Positions 10,675-18,497 of a stretch of 64,000 bases of DNA are shown piece after piece. The notes below the pieces were generated by a model. It made no database searches, had not been told where the DNA came from, and saw nothing but the letters and a program-made list of their open reading frames with translations. Both the position numbers and the translations under genes were made by a program. Each line of letters starts with the position of its first letter. Position 1 is the first letter of the stretch. Origin of the DNA: Verrucosispora sp. WMMD573 (GTDB lineage Bacteria > Actinomycetota > Actinomycetes > Mycobacteriales > Micromonosporaceae); contig NZ_CP114901.1 of the NCBI RefSeq assembly GCF_027497175.1, positions 2,480,001-2,544,000 of the forward strand, in the 5' to 3' direction.

Positions 10675-11384
10675 CGAGCCTGCGGCGGTCACTGCCGGCC
10701 CTGGCGGCTGCGGTGGGGATTCTCCTCACCGCAGCCTGCGGGCTAAACAGCAGCAGCAGTTCCTCGGCCGGCGGGCAGCGGTCGTCGGCGGCCCCGCTCA
10801 GCACGAGCTCTGCGCTTACCGGGGTGCAGTCACCTCATGACTTCGCCCCAGGGGTCGAGGAGCAGATCGGCGAGGCGCTGATCGGGCCAGATCTTGATGT
10901 TGTCGATGTTCGGAGCGTGCCGCTGGAGTCGCCGTACGCCGACGACGTCCTGTCGCCTGTCTGCGGGAACCGCCCGGGCGGCGGGGTCTACCTGAGCGCG
11001 TTCGGGCAGCGTCGTCAGTGGACCGGCCCGGATCTCGAGATCGAACAGTTCTCCGGCGCCTGGGGCGTGATCCCGGCGGCCGAGGCTGTCGCCCAAGTCC
11101 GCGGCAAGCTGGGCTGTGGCACGTACCGGGAACGCGAGGGACCGCACCGTGTCCTCGGCGAGCGGCACTTGCCCAAGTTGGCCGGGCTGGACGGCCAGCT
11201 CATGTTCTGCGAGGTGGTCGATGAGGACGGTCCGGAGCGGCCGACATATATCTGCACGGCGTTGCTGGCGCGGGATGGGGTCGCTACCCGGATCCAGGCC
11301 CGTGCCACCGGTGCCGACCAGGCCGAGCAGTTGGTTGGGGAGTTGAGCGTCCAGGCAGCGCGCGCGCTTACGGCCGAGCCCTGA
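10671..11384 (+). CDS. Putative lipoprotein, candidate Rhs immunity protein
   Basis: The GTG start overlaps the Rhs stop (GTGA), so translation is probably coupled. A longer in-frame start exists at 10614 inside the Rhs gene but would place the signal sequence internally. The 237-residue product begins with a basic n-region, a hydrophobic core and a LTAAC lipobox, then a Ser-rich linker (SSSSSSAGG), which fits a lipoprotein anchored outside the membrane. The rest has no family I recognise. Position directly after a polymorphic Rhs tip suggests an immunity or accessory protein; an extracellular immunity protein would imply that the toxin acts at the envelope. This role is inference. The gene ends exactly where a transposase remnant begins. 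Confidence 0.6.
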   Translation: MTSLRRSLPALAAAVGILLTAACGLNSSSSSSAGGQRSSAAPLSTSSALTGVQSPHDFAPGVEEQIGEALIGPDLDVVDVRSVPLESPYADDVLSPVCGNRPGGGVYLSAFGQRRQWTGPDLEIEQFSGAWGVIPAAEAVAQVRGKLGCGTYREREGPHRVLGERHLPKLAGLDGQLMFCEVVDEDGPERPTYICTALLARDGVATRIQARATGADQAEQLVGELSVQAARALTAEP

Positions 11385-11560
11385 CACCCGGTCCGGTTCT
11401 GGTAGAAGATCGCGTTCACGATCTCCCGCAGGTCATAGTCATTCTCACGACCCGATACCGAGACCGCGACCCGCTTGGCTTTCCATGCCTGCAGAAACGG
11501 TCTGATCAGCTCCCACTGCTCGTCGCTGACGTCACTGGGGTACGGCTTTCGATCACCCAT
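11384..11560 (-). pseudogene. Truncated IS5-family transposase N-terminus
   Basis: Minus-strand frame starting at 11560 encodes about 59 residues typical of IS5-type DDE transposase N-termini: a YPSDVSDEQWELIRPFL start and a REIVNAIFYQNRTGCQ helix. The match stops at the end of the lipoprotein gene, and the frame then runs as antisense through that gene. The DDE catalytic domain is absent, so this is a dead remnant. It marks an old insertion or deletion at the end of the Rhs locus. Confidence 0.75.
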
Positions 11561-11864
11561 GACCGGGCTAACGCCACAGCCGCCCGACGGTCACGACCAG
11601 AACTGACATTCAACCCATCGACCCACTGCCATCTATAGCGACCCCGCCGGAAGGCCACCCACCAGACTACCTTTTTGGAGGGTGGGCGGACGGGATGGCA
11701 CGAAGCCTCCCACACCGATCGTGGTCACATTGGTGGTCACAGCCCAAGATTAAATAGTCATCATTGCGCGACATGTGGCGACAGGGGGTGTGATTTGACG
11801 TAGAGAATTTTCCCTGATCAAAGCACCTGTCGGCATCCGGCGGTATGGCGTGACAGAATTGTGA
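11561..11864. other. Non-coding stretch between transposase remnant and tRNA remnant
   Basis: No open frame with coding character was found in these 304 bases. The base composition is lower in GC than the neighbours, consistent with degraded mobile-element DNA. Nothing else was identified. Confidence 0.5.
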
Positions 11865-11913
11865 CCATACTGGCAGTGTGGGGGTCAGGGGTTCGAGTCC
11901 CCTCGGCTCCACC
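11865..11913 (+). other. 3' half of tRNA-Ala(GGC), likely attachment-site scar
   Basis: The segment folds as the 3' half of a tRNA. The anticodon stem is CCATA/TGTGG with loop CTGGCAG (anticodon GGC), the variable loop is GGGTC, the T-arm is AGGGG-TTCGAGT-CCCCT, the acceptor strand is CGGCTCC, then A and CC. Position 70 is T and position 73 is A, matching the G3:U70 identity rule of tRNA-Ala. The 26 bases before the anticodon stem do not form a D-arm or a matching acceptor strand (GGAGCCG expected), so the 5' half is missing. Such half-tRNAs are what tyrosine integrases leave at attachment sites. No integrase gene is visible here. Confidence 0.65.
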
Positions 11914-11953
11914 GACCGCAGCATCGTGCGAACCGGTGGTTGTTGAACGTGAG

Positions 11954-11980
11954 TGCCCCCGTCCGGGTTGGACGGGGGCA
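11954..11980 (-). terminator. Strong stem-loop downstream of the ThuA/GSDH gene
   Basis: Perfect 11-bp stem (TGCCCCCGTCC with GGACGGGGGCA) and a 5-base loop, 23 bases beyond the stop of the minus-strand gene that ends at 12004. It is symmetric, so it could act in both directions. Confidence 0.65.
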
Positions 11981-12003
11981 TCGCCACGTCTGTGGTAATG
12001 CGT

Positions 12004-15000
12004 TCAGTTGGCGTACGCCTCCAGCTCCCAGAGCGAATGACCCCACGCCGTACCCCGGGCGGTGCCGTAGATCCGCAGATAGCGGCCATTGGCACCGAGC
12101 GCGGTGTGCTCGTCCACCCCGCCGTCGGCCCCGGTCACCGTCTTCACGTCGACCCAGGTGGTGCCGTCGTTCGAGGTCTGGATGCGGTACGAACTGCTGT
12201 ACGCCGCCTCCCAGCTCAGCTTGACCCGGCCGATGGCGGTCGGGCTGCCGAGGTCGACCCGGATCCACTGCGGGTCGGAGAACGCCGACGACCAGCGGGT
12301 GGTGAGGCTGCCGTCCACCGCCTGGGCGCCGGACATGCCGGCCCCCTCGCTGCTGGACGTCAGCGTCGGCTTGTTCAACAGCAGGTTGGTGCCCGGCGGC
12401 GGCCCGCTGGTGCCGCCGTACACCTCGAATTCGAACAGGGAGTAGCCCCAGCCGGTGCCCCGGGTGGTGCCGGTGAGCCGGACGTACCGGCCGGAGCCGG
12501 TCAGGCCGGTGAGGTCGTCCACGCCACCGTCGCCGCCGGTCACGGTGCGGATGGTGGTGAAGTTGACCCCGTCCGGCGAGGTCTGGATCTGGTACCCGCT
12601 GCCGTACGCCGCCTCCCAGGTCAGCTTGACCCGGTTGATGTCGTACGTGGCACCGAGGTCGACGTCGATCCACTGCGGGTCGCTGAACGCGCTGGCCCAC
12701 CGGGTGCCGGGCGCGCCGTCGAACGCGTTGGCGGCGACGAAGGCATCCTGCACGCTGGAGGCGCGGGCCGGCTTGCCCCGGGCCAGGTTGGTGCCCGGTT
12801 CCGGACCGGGCCCGGGGCCGCCGCCGGTCGAGAGGGTGAACTCGTCGATGTCGAAGTACGGTCCGGTGCCCTTGAAGACCAGGAACAGGGTGCGGGTGCC
12901 GGTCGGTGCGGTGATCCCGCCGGTGACCGTGGCGAACGTGGCGTATCCGCCGGTCGGCACCACCGTCGCCTGACCGACAAGCGGTCCGGTGGGTGAGTCG
13001 ACCCGCAGTTCGAGGGTGCCACCGCCGCCCGCCGGGGCACCGACCCGGGCGCTGAACGACTGGATGCCGGTCAGGTTGTACGGGTGGAACGAGATCCAGT
13101 CGTTGTTGTCGATGTAGCCGATCGCCGCGCCGCCGTGCGCGCTGCCCGCGTTGACGACCTGGATGCCGGACGAGTCGCCGAAGTGCTCGGCCTGGCGCAC
13201 CCGGGGCTGGAGAACGGCCTGGGTGTGCGTGGTGAGCGGCGGCTGACCGGCGCCACCGAGGTCGGTGTACTCGGCGTCGATGATGCCGAAGATGTTCGCC
13301 GCGGTGTCGTGCTCGCCGTCGACCGAGGTCTGGATCACCCCGGAGCAGCCCTGGACGCTGCTGAGCTGGTGACCGTGTGAGTCGTGGCCGAGGACGTAGT
13401 TCACCTTCACCCGGGCGCAGTCGATCTGGCCGTCCTGCGCGTCGGTGACCGTGACGGTGAACGGTATGGCGTCCCCGAAGGTGAACGTGGACCCGTTCAA
13501 CGGCGTGTTCACGGTGACCACCGGAGCGCTGTTTCCGACCGTGATGACGGTGCTCGCGGTACCGATCTTGCCGGTGCTGTCCCGAACGGTCAGGGTGGGT
13601 CGGAAGGTGCCGTTGGTGGTGTAGGTGAATGTCGGGTTCGCCGTGGTCGAGTCGGTGCTGCCGTTGTTGTCGAAGTCCCAGGCGTAGGTGAACGGGTCGC
13701 CGTCCGGGTCGAGCGTGCCGGCCGACGAGAACCGCACGGTCAGCGGCGCGACGCCGCTGGTCGGGGTGGCCGAGACGACCGCACGTGGGGCTCTGCCCTC
13801 GCGGGCGTACTCGATCCGGTAGAGGGCCGAGTTGGCGTCGCCGTTGAACCAGCCGGTGCCGTAGTCGAGCACATAGAGCGCGCCGTCCGGGCCGAACTCC
13901 ATGTCCATGACCTGGGTGCCGGTCCAGGGGAACGGGTTGATCTTCAGCGGCTGGCCGGCCGAGTCGAGTTTGATGTTCTTGATCCAGCGACGGCCGAACT
14001 CACCGGCGAAGTACGTCCCGTCGTAGTACTCCGGAAAAGCCACGTCGGAGGTGCTGTCCGGGTCGAACCGGTACACCGGGCCGCCCATCGGGGACAGACC
14101 GCCACCGGTGAACTCCGGCGGGGAGCCGGAACCGCCGTACGGCAGCCAGGCCGGGATGGCGGGCGGCAACTGGGTGAGACCCGTGTTGTTGGGCGAGTTG
14201 TTCACCGGCCCGTTGGCGCAGTCGAACTTCGGGCCGGACGGACCGGACGGGAAGGTGTAGTCGTTGTACGCGTCGTTGCGGGCGGTGCAGTACGGCCAGC
14301 CGTAGAAGCCCGGCTTGTCGATCCGGGCGAACTCCACGTTGCCCGCCGGGCCCCGGTTGGGGTCGGCGGTGCCCGCGTCCGGACCGTAGTCGCCCAGGTA
14401 GACGACGCCGGTCTCCTTGTCCACGCTCATCCGGAACGGGTTCCGGAAGCCCATCGCGTAGATCTCCGGACGGGTCCGCGCGGTGCCCGGCGCGAACATG
14501 TTCCCGGCCGGGATGGTGTACCCGCCGGCCGCGCTCGGCCTGATCCGCAGCACCTTGCCGCGCAGGTCGTTCGTGTTGCCCGCGGTGCGCTGGGCGTCGA
14601 AGGCCGGGTTGCGGCCGGTTCGCTCGTCGATCGGGGTGAAGCCGCTCGACTCGAACGGGTTGGTGTCGTCGCCGGTGGACAGGTACAGGTTGCCGGCCGC
14701 GTCGAAGTCCATGTCGCCGCCGACGTGGCAGCACATGCCCCGACTGGTCGGCACGTCCAGGATCAGTGTCTCGCTGGCCAGGTTGATGGTGTTGTCCGCG
14801 TTGGCGGTGAACCTCGATAGCCGGTTCACGCCGTCCCACCGGGCGAAGTCCGCCGGCGTACCGGTGGTGGGTGCCCCGCCGCCCGGGGTGTCCAGCGGTG
14901 GCGCGTAGAACACGTACACCCAGCGGTTGGTGGCGAAGTTCGGGTCGACCTTGATGCCCTGCAGACCCTCCTCGTCGCCGGTGTAGACCGGCAGCGTGGC

Positions 15001-15927
15001 GGCGACCTTGGTGTTGCCGGCCGCGTCGGTGTGCCGGATGACGCCGTTACGGGAGGTGTGGAACACACCCCGGTCCGGCAGCACGGTGAGGCTCATCGGC
15101 TCGCCCGTCTCGGCCGCGCCCTTTGCCAGCTCGACCTGCTGGAAGTTGCTGGTGACGGTAGCGCCGCAGTCGGCCTCGGCCGCGCCGGCCGCGCTCATGA
15201 TGCCGCCGAGCAGGTGGGCACGGAAGTTCGGCTCGGCGTACGACTCGTCGGTGTGCCCCAGGCCGGTGTACCAGGCCCGGCCGCCGGAGTAGTTCTGGCA
15301 CCAGGAGATCGGGTGGTCGTACCCGTTGCCGCCGCCGCTGTAGGTGCTCTCGTCCAGGGTGGCGAGCACGTGCACGCTGCCCCGGGGGTTGGTGCGGTAG
15401 TTGTACCACTCGTCCAACCGGTTCCAGCGCTGCGGCAGTGCGGCGGTGGAGGGGTGCACCTGATCGGCGACCTTGATGGTCGCGGTCTGGTTGGCCGGGT
15501 GCGAGGCGAAGTACGCCCCGACGAGCCCGCCGTACCAGGGCCACTCGTACTCGGTGTCGGCGGCGGCGTGCACGCCCACGTACCCGCCACCGCCCTCGAT
15601 GTACCGCTCGAACGCGGCCTGCTGGGTGGCGTTGAGAACGTCACCGGTGGTGGACAGCCAGATCACCGCGGCGAACCGGTCCAGGTTGGCGTCGGTGAAC
15701 TGGGCCGCGTCCTCGGTGGATTCGACGGTGAACCCGTTGGCCGCGCCGAGCTGCTGGATGGCGGCGATGCCGGGCACGATGGATCCGTGCCGGAATCCGG
15801 CGGTCTTGCTGAAGACCAGCACGGTGAACGGTGCGGCGCTGGCCGCGGGCGGCACGGCGACGATGCCGCCCGTCACGAGGATTGCGCTCAGTACGGCGCC
15901 GAGCCACGATCTCAGAGATCTGCGCAC
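12004..15927 (-). CDS. Secreted ThuA / glucose-sorbosone dehydrogenase / PKD / CBM6 / discoidin protein
   Basis: A 1307-residue exported enzyme. Residues 1-31 form a signal peptide ending in AASAA. A ThuA-like (glutamine-amidotransferase-like) domain follows (about 33-245; FSKTAGFRHGSI, GYVGVHAAADTE). Next is a beta-propeller of the PQQ-dependent glucose/sorbosone dehydrogenase family (about 255-690; GLQGIKVDPNF, CCHVGGDMDFDAAGNLYLST). Then come a PKD domain (YAWDFDNNGSTDS), a CBM6-like domain (QAEHFGDSSG, FDIDEFTLS) and two F5/8-type discoidin domains at the C-terminus (RWASAFSDPQWIDVDLG and RWSSAFSDPQWIRVDLG). Such proteins oxidise or remodel sugars on polysaccharides; the exact substrate is unknown. 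A LacI-type operator-like site lies upstream, which would fit sugar control. A strong terminator follows. Confidence 0.85.
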   Translation of the reverse strand: MRRSLRSWLGAVLSAILVTGGIVAVPPAASAAPFTVLVFSKTAGFRHGSIVPGIAAIQQLGAANGFTVESTEDAAQFTDANLDRFAAVIWLSTTGDVLNATQQAAFERYIEGGGGYVGVHAAADTEYEWPWYGGLVGAYFASHPANQTATIKVADQVHPSTAALPQRWNRLDEWYNYRTNPRGSVHVLATLDESTYSGGGNGYDHPISWCQNYSGGRAWYTGLGHTDESYAEPNFRAHLLGGIMSAAGAAEADCGATVTSNFQQVELAKGAAETGEPMSLTVLPDRGVFHTSRNGVIRHTDAAGNTKVAATLPVYTGDEEGLQGIKVDPNFATNRWVYVFYAPPLDTPGGGAPTTGTPADFARWDGVNRLSRFTANADNTINLASETLILDVPTSRGMCCHVGGDMDFDAAGNLYLSTGDDTNPFESSGFTPIDERTGRNPAFDAQRTAGNTNDLRGKVLRIRPSAAGGYTIPAGNMFAPGTARTRPEIYAMGFRNPFRMSVDKETGVVYLGDYGPDAGTADPNRGPAGNVEFARIDKPGFYGWPYCTARNDAYNDYTFPSGPSGPKFDCANGPVNNSPNNTGLTQLPPAIPAWLPYGGSGSPPEFTGGGLSPMGGPVYRFDPDSTSDVAFPEYYDGTYFAGEFGRRWIKNIKLDSAGQPLKINPFPWTGTQVMDMEFGPDGALYVLDYGTGWFNGDANSALYRIEYAREGRAPRAVVSATPTSGVAPLTVRFSSAGTLDPDGDPFTYAWDFDNNGSTDSTTANPTFTYTTNGTFRPTLTVRDSTGKIGTASTVITVGNSAPVVTVNTPLNGSTFTFGDAIPFTVTVTDAQDGQIDCARVKVNYVLGHDSHGHQLSSVQGCSGVIQTSVDGEHDTAANIFGIIDAEYTDLGGAGQPPLTTHTQAVLQPRVRQAEHFGDSSGIQVVNAGSAHGGAAIGYIDNNDWISFHPYNLTGIQSFSARVGAPAGGGGTLELRVDSPTGPLVGQATVVPTGGYATFATVTGGITAPTGTRTLFLVFKGTGPYFDIDEFTLSTGGGPGPGPEPGTNLARGKPARASSVQDAFVAANAFDGAPGTRWASAFSDPQWIDVDLGATYDINRVKLTWEAAYGSGYQIQTSPDGVNFTTIRTVTGGDGGVDDLTGLTGSGRYVRLTGTTRGTGWGYSLFEFEVYGGTSGPPPGTNLLLNKPTLTSSSEGAGMSGAQAVDGSLTTRWSSAFSDPQWIRVDLGSPTAIGRVKLSWEAAYSSSYRIQTSNDGTTWVDVKTVTGADGGVDEHTALGANGRYLRIYGTARGTAWGHSLWELEAYAN

Positions 15928-16355
15928 GGTGAGTCCTTTCGAGGACGGCGTGCGCCGATCACGCCTGGTGGGGTGCAGGTGGTGGAGCCGAGCATGCTCG
16001 CGGCCCGCTCAACGCGCCGTCGCCGGTGCGAGCGTGAGGCATGTACATACATCGTTACGGCTGCGTCACGGGCGCGTCAAGCGCTCAAGCCATCTTTGTG
16101 AGAGCGTTATCTCGGCAGCTCAGCCGGCATCGGCAGGTTCGAGGTCAGGAGGCGGGCCGCTCGCCTGCTCGGGCTCGGGACGCGCTCGGCGCGAACCTGC
16201 CGCGTCTGCGGGCGGCGAAGACGTTGACGACGGACGCGACGCTTGTCCAGCCGAACAGCAGACCGGTGCTGTGGGCGGCCAGATGGTCGGTACCGTGTGG
16301 CTGGCCGGCCTGGGCGCGACGGTGTGCGGTGCCGGCGAACGCGTAGTCGGGCGGG
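15928..16355. other. Intergenic region with possible operator and small antisense frame
   Basis: This gap separates the minus-strand ThuA/GSDH gene from the plus-strand MarR gene. It holds the 5' leader of the former, a LacI-type operator-like sequence at 16098-16113 and most of a small minus-strand frame with coding-like codon use (16145-16381). No other genes were found. Confidence 0.5.
16098..16113. promoter_or_regulatory. LacI-type operator-like sequence
   Basis: GTGAGAGCGTTATCTC resembles the GAGAGCG..CTCTC operators bound by LacI-family sugar repressors in actinomycetes; it is an imperfect palindrome (GAGA and TCTC ends intact). It lies about 170 bases upstream of the ThuA/GSDH start. 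Binding is an inference. Confidence 0.3.
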
Positions 16356-16381
16356 GTGATCTCGGTGTCGAACTCGTCCAC
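16145..16381 (-). CDS. Possible small membrane protein (78 residues)
   Basis: A GTG-start frame (VDEFDTEITPPDYAF...) with strongly GC-biased third codon positions, as in real genes here. It contains one hydrophobic stretch (GLLFGWTSVASVVNVFA) followed by an Arg-rich segment, which would suit a single membrane helix. It overlaps the MarR start by 26 bases in antisense. There is no clear ribosome-binding site and I do not recognise the family, so this is a weak call. Confidence 0.25.
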   Translation of the reverse strand: MDEFDTEITPPDYAFAGTAHRRAQAGQPHGTDHLAAHSTGLLFGWTSVASVVNVFAARRRGRFAPSASRARAGERPAS

Positions 16382-16775
16382 GCTGGGCCGCCGGCTCGAC
16401 CTTGGTCCGAGCGAGTACCAGGCGATGAAGCACCTCATGACAGCCGAGCGTCCGCTCGGCCCGGTCGAGTTGGGGGCTCTGGTCGGACTCACCTCAGGCG
16501 CGGCGACCACGCTCGTCGACCGACTCGAACGGGCCGGTCATCTCGCTCGTCGTCGGGACCGGCACGACCGCCGCAGGTTGACCCTGGAGCCCACAGCCGA
16601 CGCACTGGACGGCGTCCGGCGGCAGATGCGACCACTCGAAGACGCGCTCAGTGCGGTCCTCGAGACGTACTCGGGCGAGGACCGACGAACAATCGCCCGG
16701 TTTCTCGGCGACGTCATCGCCGCTTACCGGCAGTTCAACGCCGGGGCCGGTACGCATCGCCGCGCGGCCCGGTGA
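16356..16775 (+). CDS. MarR-family transcriptional regulator
   Basis: 139 residues with a winged-helix DNA-binding core: LGPSEYQAMKHLM, then GPVELGALVGLTSGAATTLVDRLERAGHLARRRDRHDRRR, the typical recognition helix and wing. An in-frame stop at 16344 forces the GTG start at 16356, leaving a short N-terminal dimerisation helix compared with ordinary MarR proteins of about 150 residues. Either the family member is naturally short or the 5' end is degraded. MarR proteins usually repress a neighbouring gene and respond to small ligands; the target here is not evident. Confidence 0.75.
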   Translation: MISVSNSSTLGRRLDLGPSEYQAMKHLMTAERPLGPVELGALVGLTSGAATTLVDRLERAGHLARRRDRHDRRRLTLEPTADALDGVRRQMRPLEDALSAVLETYSGEDRRTIARFLGDVIAAYRQFNAGAGTHRRAAR

Positions 16776-16823
16776 ACGGCTGCGGCCATCGCCTCGGGGC
16801 TGTTCAGCAGACCTCGGGTCCGC

Positions 16824-17222
16824 TCAGGGAAGGGTGAAGTCGAGTCGGGTGACCCGGTCGGCGGTCACCGTCGCGGTCTGCGGGGCGCTGTCCCGTTCGC
16901 CGGTGCTCACGATGATCTCGTACCGGCCCGGTGGAAGCCGCCACTCGTAGCGGCCGGCGTCTCCGGTCAGCACGCCGACCTCGGGGATCGCCGGCGCGGG
17001 CTCGTCAAGGGCAGTGACCTGCACGGACGCCTGACGCACCGGGTCGCCCGCCGGGGTGGTGACGGTGCCGGTCACCGTGCCGGCCGGGCTGGTGCGACCG
17101 GGCGGGGGTGGCGGCCCGTCGTCGGAGACCGGGTCGTCTCCGCCGAAGGCCAGCAGGCCAGCCCCGATCAGCAACGGCGCGGCGATCAGGAGTGCGAGCA
17201 CCCCGACGCGCTTACGGCTCAT
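16824..17222 (-). CDS. Small exported protein with carboxypeptidase-regulatory-like domain
   Basis: 132 residues. The N-terminus (RKRVGVLALLIAAPLLIGAGLLAF) is a signal anchor. A Pro-rich linker (DDGPPPPPGR) leads into a single beta-sandwich with GTVTTPAGDPVRQASV and YEWRLPPGRYEIIV, the pattern of carboxypeptidase-regulatory-like domains. There is no catalytic residue set; a cell-surface structural or binding role is likely. The same fold recurs in the large repeat protein at the left end of the window. It lies about 110 bases downstream of the protease gene on the same strand, but a strong stem-loop separates them. Confidence 0.65.
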   Translation of the reverse strand: MSRKRVGVLALLIAAPLLIGAGLLAFGGDDPVSDDGPPPPPGRTSPAGTVTGTVTTPAGDPVRQASVQVTALDEPAPAIPEVGVLTGDAGRYEWRLPPGRYEIIVSTGERDSAPQTATVTADRVTRLDFTLP

Positions 17223-17283
17223 GACTGCTTCCTCACTGGCGATGACGGACAGTAGCTGGGACGTACCCGAGGCGGTGACGGTT

Positions 17284-17324
17284 CCGTGCGGGTGGGCAGC
17301 TGCTCGCCGGCCCCACCCGCACGG
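17284..17324 (-). terminator. Stem-loop terminator after the V8-like protease gene
   Basis: Perfect 13-bp stem (CCGTGCGGGTGGG with CCCACCCGCACGG) with a 15-base loop, directly after the stop of the minus-strand protease gene at 17335. There is no T-tract. Confidence 0.65.
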
Positions 17325-17334
17325 GCAGCTCGGG

Positions 17335-18393
17335 TCAGCTGTTACGCCAGGTGATCAGGTTGTTGAAGACGCTCTCCGTGATGCGGGTGCCGTGGTTGTT
17401 TGTCGAGTGTGGCGAGGAGCCGTGCAGGCCGTACGCGTGGATCGCCATCACGCACTGCCCGACACAGTACGAACTGCCGGCGGCCCGGGTCTGGTAGACC
17501 GGGCTGCCACTCTGGCAGCCGAACGTGTCGTTCTGGTAGAAGACCTGCCGGGCGTGGGTGACCGCGACGGTCTGCCCGGCGTGTCGCCACTGCTGGCCGA
17601 AGGTCTTGTCGCACGGGTAGCCGCTGACGGTGGTCGCGGTGCCGGTGAGCGAGGCGCTCTGCCACCACATGCCGAACCAGCCGGTGCTGTTGCCGGCGGC
17701 GCAGCTCAGCCGGATGGCCCCGTAGTCGTACGTCTCGTCGCCGCTCTGGGTCCAGCCGGTGACCGAGAGGAGTTGGGTGGCGGTGCAGGTGCCGTACGGC
17801 GTCGACGTCCCGTTGCGGGCCGGGATGATCTGGAAGTCCCCGCGCGGATAGAAGTTGTTGCCGCCGCCGCCGTTCTGGCCGCCACCCGGGTGCACGCAGT
17901 GCCCGGCGGTGGCGATGATGCTCGGGCCGTAGAGCCAGCCGGTGCAGCCCCAGGTGCTGCCGTTGGTGGTGCGGACGATCTGCACGATGGCGCTGGACGG
18001 GAAGACCGTGGTCGGGTCGACCCGGACCCGGTTGTCGGTGCCGATGACGCTCTGGATGCCGATCGAGTCGCCGTCGGACGCGGCGGGACGACCGCCGGCG
18101 TCGAACCGGCTGCCGCCCGGCCCGACCTTGCCGGTGCCGACCGACCCGGTGGTGCCGGAACCCCGTACGCCATCGAGGCCGCGCTGCGCGGCGGCGGCGG
18201 GCACGGTGCCCGAGTCGGCGACCGCGCCGTGCACGTCGGTGCGGGCGGCGGTGGTCGGAGCCTCGGCGGTCGGTGCGGCGGTGGCCGGTGCGGCGGCGAG
18301 CGCCGACGCCAGGACGGCGGTGATCCCGATCGCGAGAATGATCCCCGGCCGGGTTCTGCTGAGTGGTGTGGACGTCACGAGAGCCCTCCTCAT
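17335..18393 (-). CDS. Secreted V8-like (glutamyl endopeptidase-type) serine protease
   Basis: 352 residues. A signal peptide ends near residue 40 (AAPATAA), and a propeptide of about 75 residues precedes the trypsin-like domain. The catalytic triad is visible as His165 (ATAGHCV), Asp223 (TYDYGAIRL) and Ser295 (CQSGSPVY). Paired cysteines around the active site (WGCTG...GHC, CVGQC) suggest disulfides, fitting an extracellular enzyme. The S-G-S-P motif and domain order match the V8/glutamyl endopeptidase group; specificity for Glu is known for some members but is not proven by sequence. A terminator follows the gene. Confidence 0.85.
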   Translation of the reverse strand: MRRALVTSTPLSRTRPGIILAIGITAVLASALAAAPATAAPTAEAPTTAARTDVHGAVADSGTVPAAAAQRGLDGVRGSGTTGSVGTGKVGPGGSRFDAGGRPAASDGDSIGIQSVIGTDNRVRVDPTTVFPSSAIVQIVRTTNGSTWGCTGWLYGPSIIATAGHCVHPGGGQNGGGGNNFYPRGDFQIIPARNGTSTPYGTCTATQLLSVTGWTQSGDETYDYGAIRLSCAAGNSTGWFGMWWQSASLTGTATTVSGYPCDKTFGQQWRHAGQTVAVTHARQVFYQNDTFGCQSGSPVYQTRAAGSSYCVGQCVMAIHAYGLHGSSPHSTNNHGTRITESVFNNLITWRNS

Positions 18394-18497
18394 CGAAGCT
18401 GAACGCTTCCGATGGGCAAGCTATATCGGTCAGGTTGATCCACACTCGTGTGTGTCTGTCCGTCGACACCGCTACGTCCCTTTCCAGACAGATCGCT

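Noticed and set aside
11839..11913. Complete tRNA gene
   Set aside because: The 5' half does not form an acceptor or D-stem matching the 3' half, so only a remnant is present.
11667..12095. Minus-strand frame of 142 codons containing RGLEPLTPTLP
   Set aside because: That string is the reverse complement of the tRNA-Ala 3' half; it is a known artefact of open frames crossing tRNA genes.
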